Shown: positions 47,134 through 59,088, numbered from the stretch's first letter. The stretch: DNA of 64,000 nucleotides from Corydoras sp. C115 (GCA_019802505.1 JAFMOC010000316.1:286001-350000), one strand, 5' to 3'. Numbers and translations are program-made. The notes: generated from the sequence alone by a model not told the origin.

Positions 47134-48154
47134 ATCCATTCATTCATTATCTCCCACTTTATCCTCTAGTAGGGTCGCGGTGGGGTTCCCCATGCCCATC
47201 CAGGGGAGAACGTTTCGGGCGCCGGGCAGATACACCCAGGACAGGACACCAATCCATCGCTGGGCACACACTCACTCACACACACACTTTATATGGGGCA
47301 ATTTGGAGAACTCCATTGACTTGATCCATGTTTTTGGACTGTGGGAGGAAACCGGAGAATCCAGAGGAAACCCATGCAGACACGGGGAGGACATGGAAAC
47401 TCCACCCAGATGGGGATTCGAACCGGGAAATCCCCAACGCTGAGAGGAGAACATGCTAACCACTAAGCCACCGTGCCGCCTCATTTTTAATTTTTTTATT
47501 TATTTACTTTTTTTTTTTTTTTTTATTTCAATTCAGTTTTGTCACAACAATCATGACATCATGGAGAACCTTCACGTAGTTGAGCAGTCTCCGGAATCCC
47601 CACGGCACCGAGTACAGCCATTCAGATCCGGGATCAGGCCACAGGGGGTCCACCAGCTCCGCCACGTCCCCGTCAGTGAAGTAGCTGCTCCCGCGGAATG
47701 AGGGGAAGTTCTTCTGCGTGATGTACCGTGTCGTAAAGTGACCAACTCCCAAAAAATCGCAGGATCCCCTGATGTAGCTCTTCTCCTGCGGGCTGAATGT
47801 GGGCAGACGCGAGTTGCCCAGCCCTTGCTGTGCACTTTTTCTACCTGGAGAGACGACGGGTAATTAAGAAAAATAGAAAAGAAATACCAAATTATTTGGT
47901 AAAATATAGCTAATATTTAATGTGTCTCGGCTCCCGATGCTGTAACTTGCCTACGTAGTCTTTCATCACTTGAGGATAATCTCCATTAAAGAGCGGTGAC
48001 GCAAACCAGCCCAAGTGAAAGTGCATGTATCGTTCTGCTGCCTCAATGTCCTTCTGATTAGTGATGTCCACCGGCTCCCCCCAGTCAGCAGACAATGAGA
48101 TTCCCACCATCCCTGCAATCAAAAAGATGTGCTGGGGATGTCAGCATGCAGTCC

Positions 48155-48199
<45 letters not shown>

Positions 48200-51100
48200 A
48201 GATTTCTTTGAATGTCAGTGGCCTCAGATCTTTCTTTTTCAGCTGCATCTGAGGAGATCTTTTGTTCCGAGGGCCATCAGGCTCCACAAGACAACTGTTT
48301 TGGTCCAGAAGAACAAATAAAACAGGACATCTAAAAACTGTATATTGTATTTTGCACATGATCCCTTGGTCTCCGTCCATACTGGACACTTTAGTTTTGA
48401 TACTACTACACACTTGACCCTTTCATTCATCCATTATCTTCCGCTTTATCCTCTATTAGGGTCGCGGTTATATTATTATAATTAATCTATAAATAAGTAA
48501 AAAAAAAAAAAAGAATTTATACACAGAATGCTTTATAAACTTGCTGCAGATTGTTACAGCTTCATACTAATGCTCAGGGTTCAGATTATAAGAATGATGC
48601 TCAGGGGTAAATAATAAATTCATTCATTCATTATCTTCCGCTTTAATCCAATATTAGGGTCACGGGTTCCCCATGCCCATCCAGGGGAGAACGTTTCGGG
48701 CGCTGGGCAGATACACCCAGGACAGGACGCCAATCTATCGCTGGGCACACACTCACTCACACACACACACACACACTCTATATGGGGCAATTTGGAGAAC
48801 TCAATTGACTTGATCCAAGTTTTTGGGCTGTGGGAGGAAACCGGAGAACCCGGAGGAAACCCACGCGGACATGGGGAGGACATGGAAACTCCACCCAGAT
48901 GGGGATTCGAACCGGGAATCCCTAGTGCTGAGGGGAGAACGTGATAAACCACTAAACCACCGTGCCGCCACTTGACACTTGTAAATATATATATATATAT
49001 ATTAAATTTCCCCCTATTTTTTACTGTACTATTACTGCTACTGGCTGCTAAATTTCCTTCAGGATGAATAAAGTTTTCTATCTATCTATCAGCAGAGATT
49101 GATCTGAACATCAGTTCAGAACAAGGTGGTTGATTTTTACCTTTCTGTTTGCTTCGCCATTGGATGTCATAACTGTGCCAGACTTTAGCGTGAGCCTGGG
49201 GGTTTAATGGGGAAGAAAATGGATTGGAGCTTCAATCAACATGTAAGTATATTATTATTTAGTGTATATGTTTTATTTTGTGTGTATTTCTTTATAATTT
49301 AATGCTCGTTTCGGGACTTTACTCACCTTAATGATGTTGTGTGCAGCTTTATACGCCCCATTACCTTTAAGTTTCAGTCCGGGAGCATGCTCGCCTGTTT
49401 CATAGCCTTCAACTGCAACAGACTAAAACATACCTTCTCATTATTCATCATTCAGCTTTGTTCAGTTTCACACGACACAGAAGCTCCGTGTTTTAAAAAA
49501 AAGCTTTATTTAATGTCAGAATCTGGTAACTCGCTCCAAATCATTGTTTATAAAGATTTTAAAAAGTTCACAATGAAAACAAACCCTCAGTCTAAAATAT
49601 CCCATTAGTGCAGCGCTGATAGTATTTTTATTTCCAACATAAACTGTCTGTTAAATCAAGATATAAAAGTGCAGTTATTTTTTGTTTATCAATATAATTT
49701 TTGTTTTTAATTAGATTCAGGATCGAATTCAAAAGAACATTGTTCCATTTTTTAACACTAATGAATATTAAAATGCTCACCCACGGGTTGTTGAAGGTGA
49801 TCCAGTATTTCACTCGGTTGCCAAATTTCTCGAAGCACAGATTGGCGAAGTCGTTAAAGTAATCAATCATGCTGCTGTTCTGCCAGCCGCCGTATTTCTC
49901 CTCCAGAACCTGATGATATATAAATATGGTGTGACATCTTTAATGATGCCGACGTCCCAGAAGCATGTGGAGAAATGTGATGCTGACCTGAGGCAAGTCC
50001 CAGTGATAGAGCGTCACTATGGGGGTGATCTGGTTCTCCAGGAGCAGATTAATGAAGGTGTCATAGTGCTGTATTCCTTTCTCATTAACATAGACAGCTA
50101 ATTAAAAGAACAGTCAGTTGTAGTTACATGTTTACAACATGATACACTAAAAAAAAAATATTTTTTTAAATTTAATTAAATTTATTATTTAGGGTGGCAC
50201 GGTGGCTTAGTGGTTGGCATGTCCTCCTCTCAGCACTAGGGATTCCCAGTTCGAATCCCCATCTGGGTGGAGTTTCCATGTTCTCCCCGTGTCCACGTGG
50301 GTTTCCTCCGGGTTCTCCGGTTTCCTCCCACAGTCCAAAAACATGGATCAAGTCAATTGAGTTCTCCAAATTGCCCCATATAGAGTGTGTGTGTGAGTGA
50401 GTGTGTGCCCAGCGATAGATTGGCGCCCTGGCCTGGGTGTATCTGCCCAGCGCCCGAAACGTTCTCCCCTGGATGGGCATGGGGAAATCCCCCCCGCGAC
50501 CCCTATATAGGATAAAAGCGGAAGATAATGAATGAATGAATTTATTATTTACCCCTGAGCATCATCCTTATAATCTGAACCCTGAGTATTAGTATGAAGC
50601 TGTAACAATCTGCAGCAAGTTTATAAATCGTTATGTGTATAAATTTTTTTCACTTATTTATAGATTAATCTCAAGTTCTAGATGTCTATTCTGTGCAGTC
50701 ATATGTGTAATCAGACACTGACGTTAATAAAGAAGGAGTTGATGTTTAAAGACGTCCAAAAGTTGGGCACTGGGATTAAAGCCGGCATTCTGAGCAGATT
50801 CTCTGATGATTCTCTGAGGGAAGTTGGACGGTCAGGAGTTCTTTATGGCTTTTATAAAGCACGAACATTATCAATAATGACACAGGATGTTTACTTTTAG
50901 AGGACATGTACGCCTTACAGTTGGCTGAATGTGGGTTTGTTCATTCTTCTTAATCAATGGCATTGTTTTAAATGGAAAGCTCTGGATTTGTCATTTCTGA
51001 ACCCATCACCAGACTTTGTAGATCCATCACTCTTTTGTTTTTGTGTGTAAGCGATGCAGGGTCGGTTAATCGGTGATCTGGGTCGGTTAATCGGCGATCT

Positions 51101-52233
51101 GGGTCGGTTAATCGGTGTGTGTGGCGATCTGATTTCCATCTGCGGCTCTTACACTTGATTCCACTGGGCAGGATCCTCGGCCAGGAAATGGAAAAGCGAT
51201 AATGATTCAGCTTCATATCTTTCATCAGCATGATGTCGTCCTGTTAACACGGCATAGTGATCAATTATGTTTTCAAATTAACCATTTAAAATAGTTTAAA
51301 AAAGTTTCAGTTTAAGAATTCGACCAGATTTAAGGAATAATAAGGAATAATTAATCATTTTAGTCACACAATTATTCATTCATACATTTACATTTAGTCA
51401 TTCAGCAGACGCTTTTGTCAAAAGTGACTTACAAATGAGAACATTACAGAAGTCAGAAGTTATGGACAAAACCAACTCCACTGTAAATTCATCAAACCTG
51501 ATCGTTATTTGATGCTTTTTTTTTTTTTTCCTTCTTTTTTTTTTTACAACAGGTATTTGTTAAAGAGATGCGTCTACAGTAGTTTCTTAAAACTGCTTAG
51601 TGATTCTGCCTTACGGACAGAGTTGGGAAGATCGTTCCACCATGTTGCAGTGGTGAACGCCACGGAGTGAGAATTATTTTTACCTTGATCTTATAGTAGC
51701 CTTCACAGGACGAGTCTCCCGTGTTGTTCTGGTGAATTTTGCCTTTTTTATGTGAAAACACGTCCCAGATGCTCATTCCCTTTCCATCTTTGTCCCAGGC
51801 TCCCTCGGTCTGATACGCTGAGCTTCCAGCCCCCCACGAGAATGCTGTCAACAGATGAGCAAGGTACAGTACAATGAGTTCGGAACGTATAATTAATATA
51901 TCAGTTCGACTGTAGTTTCTGAGTGTTATTTTAAGGTACAGACTACTTTCAGTTTGGCTTTAGTTTTTATTATTAGAGAAGCACTCGATTAGATAATTTC
52001 TAATTTCCCTTAGATAACATTAGACTATAGAATGTTGATATTAACTACCTATTTGAAATGATAGTTACAGATTTAAAGGTAGAAAGAAATAAGAGTGAAG
52101 GGTTACCAGTGGGGAAGATGCCATAGTGGAAGGATCCCTTCTCGTTCTTGGTCCAGTCAAAGTCCTCCGTTGCAGAAACGTACAGCGCCAACACAAGGAC
52201 ATGGCACAGGCTCAGAAATCGGTCCACTGCCAT
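45946..52233 (-). CDS. lctl: Lactase-like protein (klotho/LPH-related), GH1 family
   Basis: Minus-strand exons, 5' to 3': 52233-52107, 51844-51684, 51240-51153, 50097-49988, 49909-49781, 49422-49327, 49195-49141, 48112-47951, 47844-47570, 47024-46898, 46822-46623, 46547-46484, 46061-45946; 569 codons plus stop (human 567). A signal peptide (MAVDRFLSLCHVLVLALYVSA) is followed by a family-1 glycosidase barrel (SWGAGSSAYQTEGAWDKDGKG, HYRFSISWPRILPSG, VTLYHWDLPQ, GHFTTRYITQKNFPS) and a C-terminal membrane helix at residues ~540-562. In the usual acid/base motif TFNEP the Glu is Asn203 (WITFNNPW), while the nucleophile motif YVTENG keeps Glu413, so hydrolase activity is doubtful, as in mammalian LCTL. 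Intron 8 uses a GC donor (TAG|GCAAGT). Mouse Lctl acts in lens suture formation; a similar role here is inferred. Confidence 0.96.
47097..47129 (+). repeat. Poly(T) tract in lctl intron 9
   Basis: About 32 T in a row, directly next to the SINE tail at 47137; on the minus strand this is a poly(A). Confidence 0.9.
47137..47481 (-). repeat. Full-length SINE-A copy in lctl intron 9
   Basis: Complete; duplicated T-rich flanks on both sides, so insertion probably targeted a poly(T). Confidence 0.9.
48158..48198 (+). repeat. (TG)n microsatellite in lctl intron 7
   Basis: About 20 TG units. The 300 bases after it are unique apart from the SINE fragment at 48421. Confidence 0.95.
48421..48467 (-). 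repeat. SINE-A tail fragment in lctl intron 7
   Basis: Last ~45 bases only, ending GGGTCGCGG. Confidence 0.85.
48619..48968 (-). repeat. SINE-A copy in lctl intron 7
   Basis: Full head; C-run region reduced to GGGTCACGGGTTCC. Confidence 0.9.
50190..50540 (+). repeat. Full-length SINE-A copy in lctl intron 3
   Basis: TTTATTATTTA flanks both ends. Confidence 0.92.
50541..51152. other. lctl intron 3, unique part
   Basis: Holds a small tandem repeat GGTCGGTTAATCGG(T/C)GATCT, three units at ~51060-51115. No other feature seen. Confidence 0.6.
51375..51678 (-). mobile_element. LINE 3' end in lctl intron 2
   Basis: Minus strand encodes the C-terminus of a reverse transcriptase ([20 protein letters not shown]), then a 3'UTR and the tail TTGTAAGTCACTTT...ACTAAATGTAAATG (51434-51385), the same tail as SINE-B. 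Confidence 0.85.
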
Positions 52234-54876
52234 CCTCTTCTTCTCTACTAGGTCACTTCAGTTACACCTTTAAAAAAATGATATTACTGTAAATATTATA
52301 TTAGTTTTTGACACATTTACATATTCTGAGCATTTAGTAAAGTTCTCTTGGGATGATGGGATTCATGGACAAACTGTTCACTAGTTTACATCGGGATCAT
52401 GTGATCAGTGTGAGTTTACACCTACATAAACTGATAAAACTGCAAACCCCTTCGTTTATTTCTTAAAATCACTTGGGCCACTTGGGTTTATTTCTTAAAA
52501 TCACTTGGGCCATGAAAGATAGCACAGGACACAGTTATGATAATGAACAACAGACAAATTAAGATAATAAATAACAGACAGAAAATAGTGGGGGGATAAG
52601 GTTGGCTGGCATCACTGGTTCCAGGAGAAGCACAAGATGTCCTTTATACTTCCCCTCTGTTAATGCTGTCATAATGGAAAAAATTGGACACAACTAATAA
52701 AAAAAAAATCTAAAGAAAACCCAAAGGAAATCCAATTCACATTCAGTTATATTTTACATTTGAAGTTAAAGATTTGTTAACGTGCAGTTTTGGTGTCTTG
52801 CTCTATGTATTGACCTTATAAAAACTTATAAGTCATGCGGGTAAAACTGCAAGACGACAAACACAATAGCAGGAATGAGAATCTGAAACTGCCGAAGTTT
52901 ACAGTTGGATAACTTACTCAGATCATCAACCCGACAGCCGCCTCTTCTCATTTATCATCGGTCATAAGCGTAAACAACACTTGTTCCAAACCCAGACTAT
53001 AGCACACTTTCATTTCATCCAGCTGTACGACACACTGACACACAGCGCTATTAAAGAGAGGACGTACGTCAGCTTCTCCAGAGCTGCCATTACCAAAGAC
53101 ATGTCAAATAATTTCATTAATCAAGGGGGAGCAAGTTAATCAAAACTGGCCGTCTATGATCCCTCGTCTTTCTGCCTACGTCCCTCGTCCACCCTGCCTC
53201 AGATCAGACACATATAGACTCGTACCTGTTCCACGCCTTGCATTTGTTCCTGCTTGCATTTACTCCAAAGTACCAGAAGGTCAGTAGAGCTTCTGGATTT
53301 CATTCATCCTCACAATGCTCTCCAGAGGCGCTGACCTGCCAGCACAAAGCCGGAGTGAAGCATCCAGCAAGTCAATGTGCTATTCAGAACCCTCGTGATC
53401 CGTCCACCGCCACAAATACCCCCCATTCACGCTCAGTGGGGTGAGGGGGGAAAAAGTGCTAGGGCAAACAGTTTGATAGAGAATTTGTCTCTGTAAGCAA
53501 GGCTAATGGTAATGAGGGTGATCCAGGGGCATTCAGATCCTGAACTAAGCATTAACCCATTTTATATGATATTATTACAATAATGATCCAAACAGCTGCA
53601 AAACAATCTTTATCATGTGGAAAATTTACAAGGATAACGCAATAACTGCACCTTATTGCTCCCACAAATAGTTGACTGTTAAGTGAGACTGCCCTGACCT
53701 TTATTGCCCCCCCCCCTGGATTTTTAATTTTTTTTTATGCTATACTATTACCTGCACATTTGTCTTGTGTTGCTGCACATGTTCATTGCACTTGGTTCTG
53801 AATGCATACACTCAGCTGAATGATGTAGATTGCTGTCCTATGAACACTTTTATTTGGTTGTGTACTACACACACGTTTATGGTCGGGATGACGATAAAAT
53901 ACTTGATTCTTGATATTTGATATAAACACTGAAACATTGCTGCTAGTTTAATCTTTAATTTTCTTAAAGACTTAAAAATATTGGTACTTAAGCAGCATTT
54001 TTCTCTCTAGGAGAGTACCTGCCTGTAAGTGAAACCAACATGATATAAATATATTAATTTATTTATGTAGGCGTCTGTGTTTTGACATCGAGTCTGAATA
54101 ATATCAAGTTAATAAATCATTAAAAAAAATAACTCTCAATATATATTTAAAGTGTATGTTTTATATAATTAAAAAAAACGTCCTTAACCAATTAGGTGTA
54201 AAATTGATCCATTCACAATGTCAGACATGCAATCCCATCGTTCCGCCAGCAGACGGCACCATTTACATTCAAACGTTATTTTACTTGGGACCTCTTTAAA
54301 CTCGTACTATAAAGTAATAATGCCAATAAAAATACTTAGATTTGTACCTAAAAACTGAGACATAGTCAGAGACTCCCAAACTGAATATTTTCCTCACAGA
54401 AAATGTGTTCAAAATCTAAAGAAAGAAATAATACATGCACTTAACATTAAATAATACATAACATTAAAATTACATGACAACAGTTTTTTATATGTTTAGT
54501 AAGTGAAGTGAAGTGCAGCATTTTTGTGGTTGATACAGAGAAATGCTGAAGGTTCCATCTCATTTGAGGTGTTTATGTACCGCTGGTGTGAATACAGAGA
54601 ACATTGCAGATGCTGAACCCTGTGTTGTGTGACAAACACACACACAAGCTTTGATAAACTTTTTTTGCACACATAAGCTGCCGGTTTTCGTGCAGACATG
54701 TTTTGTGTGTATGTTCACATGAAGGTCATTGGGTCTGACACACAAACACTGTTGACTGTTGTTTAGCAAATCAATATAGAAAGAGGCACAATGAGAATGA
54801 GTGTGGGTTCTAGTCCTCTCTTATTCTGTTAAGCTTCTGTATTTAAGGGGCATTTTAGTGGCTTTCACAAGCTGAC
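52234..54876. promoter_or_regulatory. Shared upstream region of lctl and the crystallin
   Basis: This 2.6 kb separates two divergent genes. It holds no gene that I recognise and no SINE, LINE or DNA-transposon copy. Short motifs seen are a TTTAAAG near 52269 before lctl, TATTTAA near 54839 before the crystallin, a CTCF-like CCAGCAGACGGCAC (13/14) at 54246-54259 and TGCTGA half-sites of the MAF type (e.g. ~54610). The function as a lens control region is an inference from the neighbours. Confidence 0.35.
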
Positions 54877-55436
54877 ATGAACATCTTTACTAAAGTCCCT
54901 GGAATAGCCCAACAAACCAGGTATGTGTTCAGTGTGTTCAGAAGTGAAAAATCTGCACCAGTCTTTAACTATGAGCAGCTCAGTGCTGACAGTTTAATCT
55001 TTAAAATACACAAACAGGTTCTGTTTCAGTCGTGTGAGTGATTTGAGTGAATTCACTTCACATCAGCAAACTCAAACCAGTAATCTGAACTGTTTACATC
55101 ATTAATGTGTGGAAACTTCAGAAACGCATTGCACCTCCACAAAGTAACTTGAAGTGTCTCCAGGAAAAGGTTTATCATAAAGCATCAATGTGTTTTTGTG
55201 TATTAAGAGTTCAATTATTTTAAGATATTAAATATTAAGATATTATAATGTTGTACATTTGCAGCTTCAACTGAGATCTATTTAAGAAACTGCTGTTGAC
55301 TTTAAGCCAACCCTTAAACCTTCATCATGCCCTTGTCTGTGAACCCTAATGGATTTCTTTCCCTGTTCTGTAGCAAGCTGGGGTCTGTGCTCCAACGTGC
55401 CTTTTACGGGTCCAGCGGGAGGGTAAGTCATTGTCT

Positions 55437-55487
<51 letters not shown>

Positions 55488-56735
55488 GACAGTCCTCATC
55501 ATAGCTGGACAAACTGCACATAGCTAGGGTCAACATTTTATTTTTTTTTTTTCCTCTTTGGTCTCAGGTGACCCTATTTGAGCAGAGAAACTTTGCCGGC
55601 CGTCGGCTGGACCTTAATACAGACTGTCAGAAACTTAGCGACAAGAACTTTTCAGAAAGATGCAACTCCGTGCAGGTGGAAAGTGGAGCGTGAGTTACAC
55701 ACTCTTTATTTATATTCTATAATTTCTGTTCTTCTCTAATGAACTGACTGTAGTGAAGATATACTTATTATACCATCAATGTTTAAGCAAAAATATTTTC
55801 CCGCATAAATAATGTAAAGATTTAGGATGTCGTATGTGATGCAGAGTCATTGCAGCTGAGGTTGTGTTTACACACCTTTTGCCCAAATGTATGTGGACAC
55901 CTGGTTGTTTCTGCTGTTGCATTAATTATAATTATAATAATTAATAATTTCACTGAAAATAATAAATCCTCACAAACAGCAAAAAAAAAAAGGCGTGTTT
56001 ACACTTTTCAGTGTATTTTAGGTTTTGTTTGTCTTTAAAAAGCCATTAATGCAACACTTACTAATGTACTTTGAAAACATCAGTAATAAGTAAATGTCTT
56101 GTGATCAGCTGGGTGGGCTACGAGCATGAGCACTTCCGTGGGCGCCAGTACTTGTGGGACATGTCTGAGCGAGGGGAATATAACTGCACTGATCGGTGGT
56201 GCGGACAGGGGGACCACATCTCATCTGTACGCTCGGTCAAGCAGGTGAGACCTTCACACACTCCTCCATAATACCAGAGAACATATGATGTCCTGACTGA
56301 ACATGGTGCTTAATGTCCTCAGGACACAAACCCACCTCGCGCCCAGCTGTTCGAAAGACCCGGATTCTCCGGCAGGAAAACCGAACTGCAAGATGATGTT
56401 CCGAACCTGATGACGCGCTATAACCTGAACCGGGCCTCGTCCATTCGAGTGCTGGGTGGAGCGTGAGTAGTTCTGTCCATTTTTAATTTTTTATTAATTT
56501 TCTTTGTTCCAGTTACTCAGATTCAGTTTGAATTTCTTTTCTAAATAAGATTTTAATAAAGTCATGTCACCCCTGGCTCCTTGTGTGTATGTTTGTCTTC
56601 AGTTGGGTCGTGTACCAGGAGCCAAACTATAAAGGATCTCACTTCATCCTGGAGAGAAAAGACTTCAACAATTTCTCTGAGTGGGGAGCTCAGAGCAGCA
56701 CCGTGGGCTCCATGCGCAGGGTTCGCTTCAGCTGA
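54877..56735 (+). CDS. crybgx: Beta/gamma-crystallin, crybgx-like
   Basis: Six exons: 54877-54920, 55374-55422, 55568-55689, 56109-56244, 56323-56462, 56603-56735, giving 207 codons plus stop with phases joining at every GT-AG junction. Exons 1-2 encode a 31-residue N-terminal arm (MNIFTKVPGIAQQTSKLGSV...). Exons 3-6 each encode one Greek-key motif: VTLFEQRNFAGRRLDL, WVGYEHEHFRGRQYLWD, AQLFERPGFSGRKTEL and WVVYQEPNYKGSHFILE. One motif per exon is the beta-crystallin gene plan (gamma genes pair motifs). The protein is a structural lens crystallin fold with two domains joined near residue 117. The crybgx symbol is my best recollection of the fish-specific family; a plain beta-crystallin is the alternative. 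AATAAA follows at 56846-56851. Confidence 0.85.
55440..55482 (+). repeat. Poly(T) tract in crystallin intron 2
   Basis: About 43 T; the intron is only 145 bases long. Confidence 0.9.
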
Positions 56736-56845
56736 ATTCTTCCCAAGCCTGCACTCTAACATGCCTCCGACCCCGTCCCACCGACGTTTTTACATTTCAC
56801 ATGCCAGCAACGAGAAAGTCACAACCAGCAAAAGACTATTTTGGT

Positions 56846-56851
56846 AATAAA
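56846..56851 (+). terminator. Crystallin poly(A) signal
   Basis: AATAAA 111 bases after the crystallin stop codon; the only good signal before the SINE at 57033 apart from GAATAAAAC near 56915. Confidence 0.55.
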
Positions 56852-57032
56852 CTTGTAAAAAGACAAACGTCGTCATTGAGTGGCTCATTAAAATCAAAAA
56901 CACGGTGAAAACTGAATAAAACATTACTGTCCTGCAGAGGTTTTTCATTTTTATCGTCTTCAAACACAATTCACACACCAATTCACTACTTGGAATTTTT
57001 TTTTCCACAACTGTAATGTTGGGCTGAATTAT

Positions 57033-57356
57033 TCATTCATTCATTCATCCATTATCTTCCGCTTTATCCTATATTAGGGTTGGGGGGGGGGGGGGCATGT
57101 TTCGGGGGGAACGTTTCGGGCGCTGGGCAGATACACCCAGGACAGGGTGCAAACCTATCGCTGGGCACACATTCACTCACACAGACACACTCTATATGGG
57201 GCAATTTGGAGAACTCAATTGACTTGATCCATGTTTTTGGACTGTGGGAGGAAACCCACGGGGAGAACATGCAAACTCCACCCAGATGGGGATTCGAACC
57301 GGGAATCCCTAGTGCTGAGAGGAGAACATGCTAAACCACTAAGCCACCGTGCCGCA
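57033..57356 (-). repeat. SINE-A copy downstream of the crystallin
   Basis: Two internal deletions (after GGGGCATG and after GGAAACC); head intact. Confidence 0.9.
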
Positions 57357-57363
57357 CTTATAT

Positions 57364-57681
57364 TTTGACATCTATCCATTATATTCTGCTTTATCCTTTA
57401 TTGGGGTCGCGTGGGGGGGGGGTTCCCCATGCCAATCCAGGGGAGAGCGTCTCGGGCGCTGGGCAGATACACCCAGGACAGGACGCCAATCCATCACTGA
57501 ACACACAGACACACTATATGGGGCAATTTGGAGAACTCAATTGCCTTGATCCATGTTTTTGGACTGTGGGAGGAAACCCACGCGGACACGGGGAGGACAT
57601 GGAAACTCCACCCAGATTGAGATTCGAACCGGGAATCCCTAGCGCTGAGAGGAGAACATGCTAAACCGCTAAGCCACCGTG
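57364..57681 (-). repeat. SINE-A copy next to the previous one
   Basis: Same orientation, 8 bases apart; shares the deletion after GGAGGAAACCCACG. Confidence 0.9.
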
Positions 57682-57840
57682 TATTCATATAATGTAAATA
57701 CTAACTAGTAGACAATTTAACAAAAGTTATGGAACGAACACTGCAACGCTTAGATTTTATTATATTTAACCCAAGTTGTTGTTGTTTTTTCTTAACCTAA
57801 GCTAACGTAAATGTCTCAAAAAAAAGTATAGTCTATTAGT

Positions 57841-57890
57841 CACGTGATTAATTTTTATTCACGAGTTACTATTAAGCGGACGTGACGTCA
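57841..57890 (+). promoter_or_regulatory. Candidate ccdc171 promoter elements
   Basis: A perfect CRE palindrome TGACGTCA at 57883-57890 and a CACGTG E-box at 57841-57846 lie in unique sequence 1.2 kb before the ccdc171 start codon. The following ~120 bases (CG-containing) could be the first, untranslated exon. Confidence 0.35.
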
Positions 57891-58401
57891 TGGCGATAGT
57901 TTACCACGCTCAAACGGCGTCAGATTTAAACTCACGTAGAGCTTTTTATTGTTTTATCGGCATTGCACCAGGTTTATGAAACACCCACAGCGTCGCGACA
58001 AATAAGTGAGGATTCTATTTATTAATATTATGTTTGGTTTTTAATAGGTAAATTGTTGTTGTTGTTGTTGTTAGCACGTGGCTAAAGCTAACTGTTTGTG
58101 TTGTTGTTGGCGACCGACAGCCTCAGCACGCTTCCACCGAGCGACAGGTTCCAACGCTCTGTAATTAACTTCATCAGGTCATTTTATTTAATTAGTGTTC
58201 ACTCCGATACAGACGCGTTAACTGTGCATTAAGTTTGTAAGTGTCTGTCTTTAATAATAACTCATAAATATTTAAATCTCTGGAGACAGTTCAGCAGATT
58301 TGGTGCAGTGTCGTACGATTTAGTTATAATTTAATTATTAAATTTAATTATTATCATTAAAACGTTATTTTATTGTTTGTTTAATATGTCAAGATATAAG
58401 A

Positions 58402-58724
58402 GCGCCACGGTGGCTTAGTGGTTTGGCATGTTCTCCTCTCAGCGCCGCGAATCTGGGCGGTGTTTCCAAGTTCTCCGCGTGGGTTTCCTCCGTGTTCTCC
58501 GGTTTCCTCCCAACAGTCCAAAAAACATGGATCAAGTCAATTGAGTTCTCCAAATTGCCCCATATAGAGTGTGTGTGTGTGTGTGCCCCCAGTGATAGAT
58601 TGCCCCCCCTGTCCTGGGTGTATCTGCCCAGCGCCCGAAACGTTCTCCCCTGGATGGACATGGGGAACCCCCCCCCCCCCCCCGCGACCCTAATAGAGGA
58701 TAAAGCGGAAGATAATGGATGGAT
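58402..58724 (+). repeat. SINE-A copy in ccdc171 5' region
   Basis: Head reads AGCGCCACGGTGGCTTAGTGG; the B box is deleted (CGCCGCGAATCTGGG). Preceded and followed by GTCAAGATATAA. Confidence 0.9.
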
Positions 58725-58738
58725 GTCAAGATATAATT

Positions 58739-59034
58739 GCAGTGGCTTAGTGGTTTAGCATGTTCTCCTCTCAGCACTAGGGATTCCCGGTTCGAATCCC
58801 CCATCTGGGTGGAGTTTCCATGTCCTCCCCGTGTATGCGTGGGTTTCCTCCGGGTTCTCCGGTTTCCTCCCACAGTCCAAAAATATGGATCAAGGTCAAT
58901 TGAGTTCTCCACATTGCCCCATATAGAGTGTGTTTGTGTGAGTGAGTGTGTGTCCAGTGATAGATTGCCCCCCCTGTCCTGGGTGTATCTGCACCGCGCC
59001 CGAAACGTTCTCCCCTGGATGGGCATGGGGAACC
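58739..59034 (+). repeat. SINE-A copy at the same target site
   Basis: Follows the repeated GTCAAGATATAA; B box intact (GGTTCGAATCC), tail lost after GGGGAACC, 55 bases before a ccdc171 acceptor. Confidence 0.88.
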
Positions 59035-59088
59035 GGATATTGATTAGACACCCACCTGTCTGTAATCGACTCCAACTTTGTATTTCAG

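Noticed and set aside
49327..49412. lctl exon 6 starting at the nearer acceptor (GTTGCAG|TTGAAGG)
   Set aside because: That start shifts the frame into an early stop; the acceptor ten bases upstream (TTTTAG|TCTGTTGCA) gives NPW-SVAVEGYETG in frame.
55327..55422. Crystallin start at the ATG reading MPLSVNPNGFLSLFC
   Set aside because: A splice acceptor at 55373 and an upstream exon 54877-54920 give a phase-correct N-terminus; the 55327 ATG lies in intron 1.
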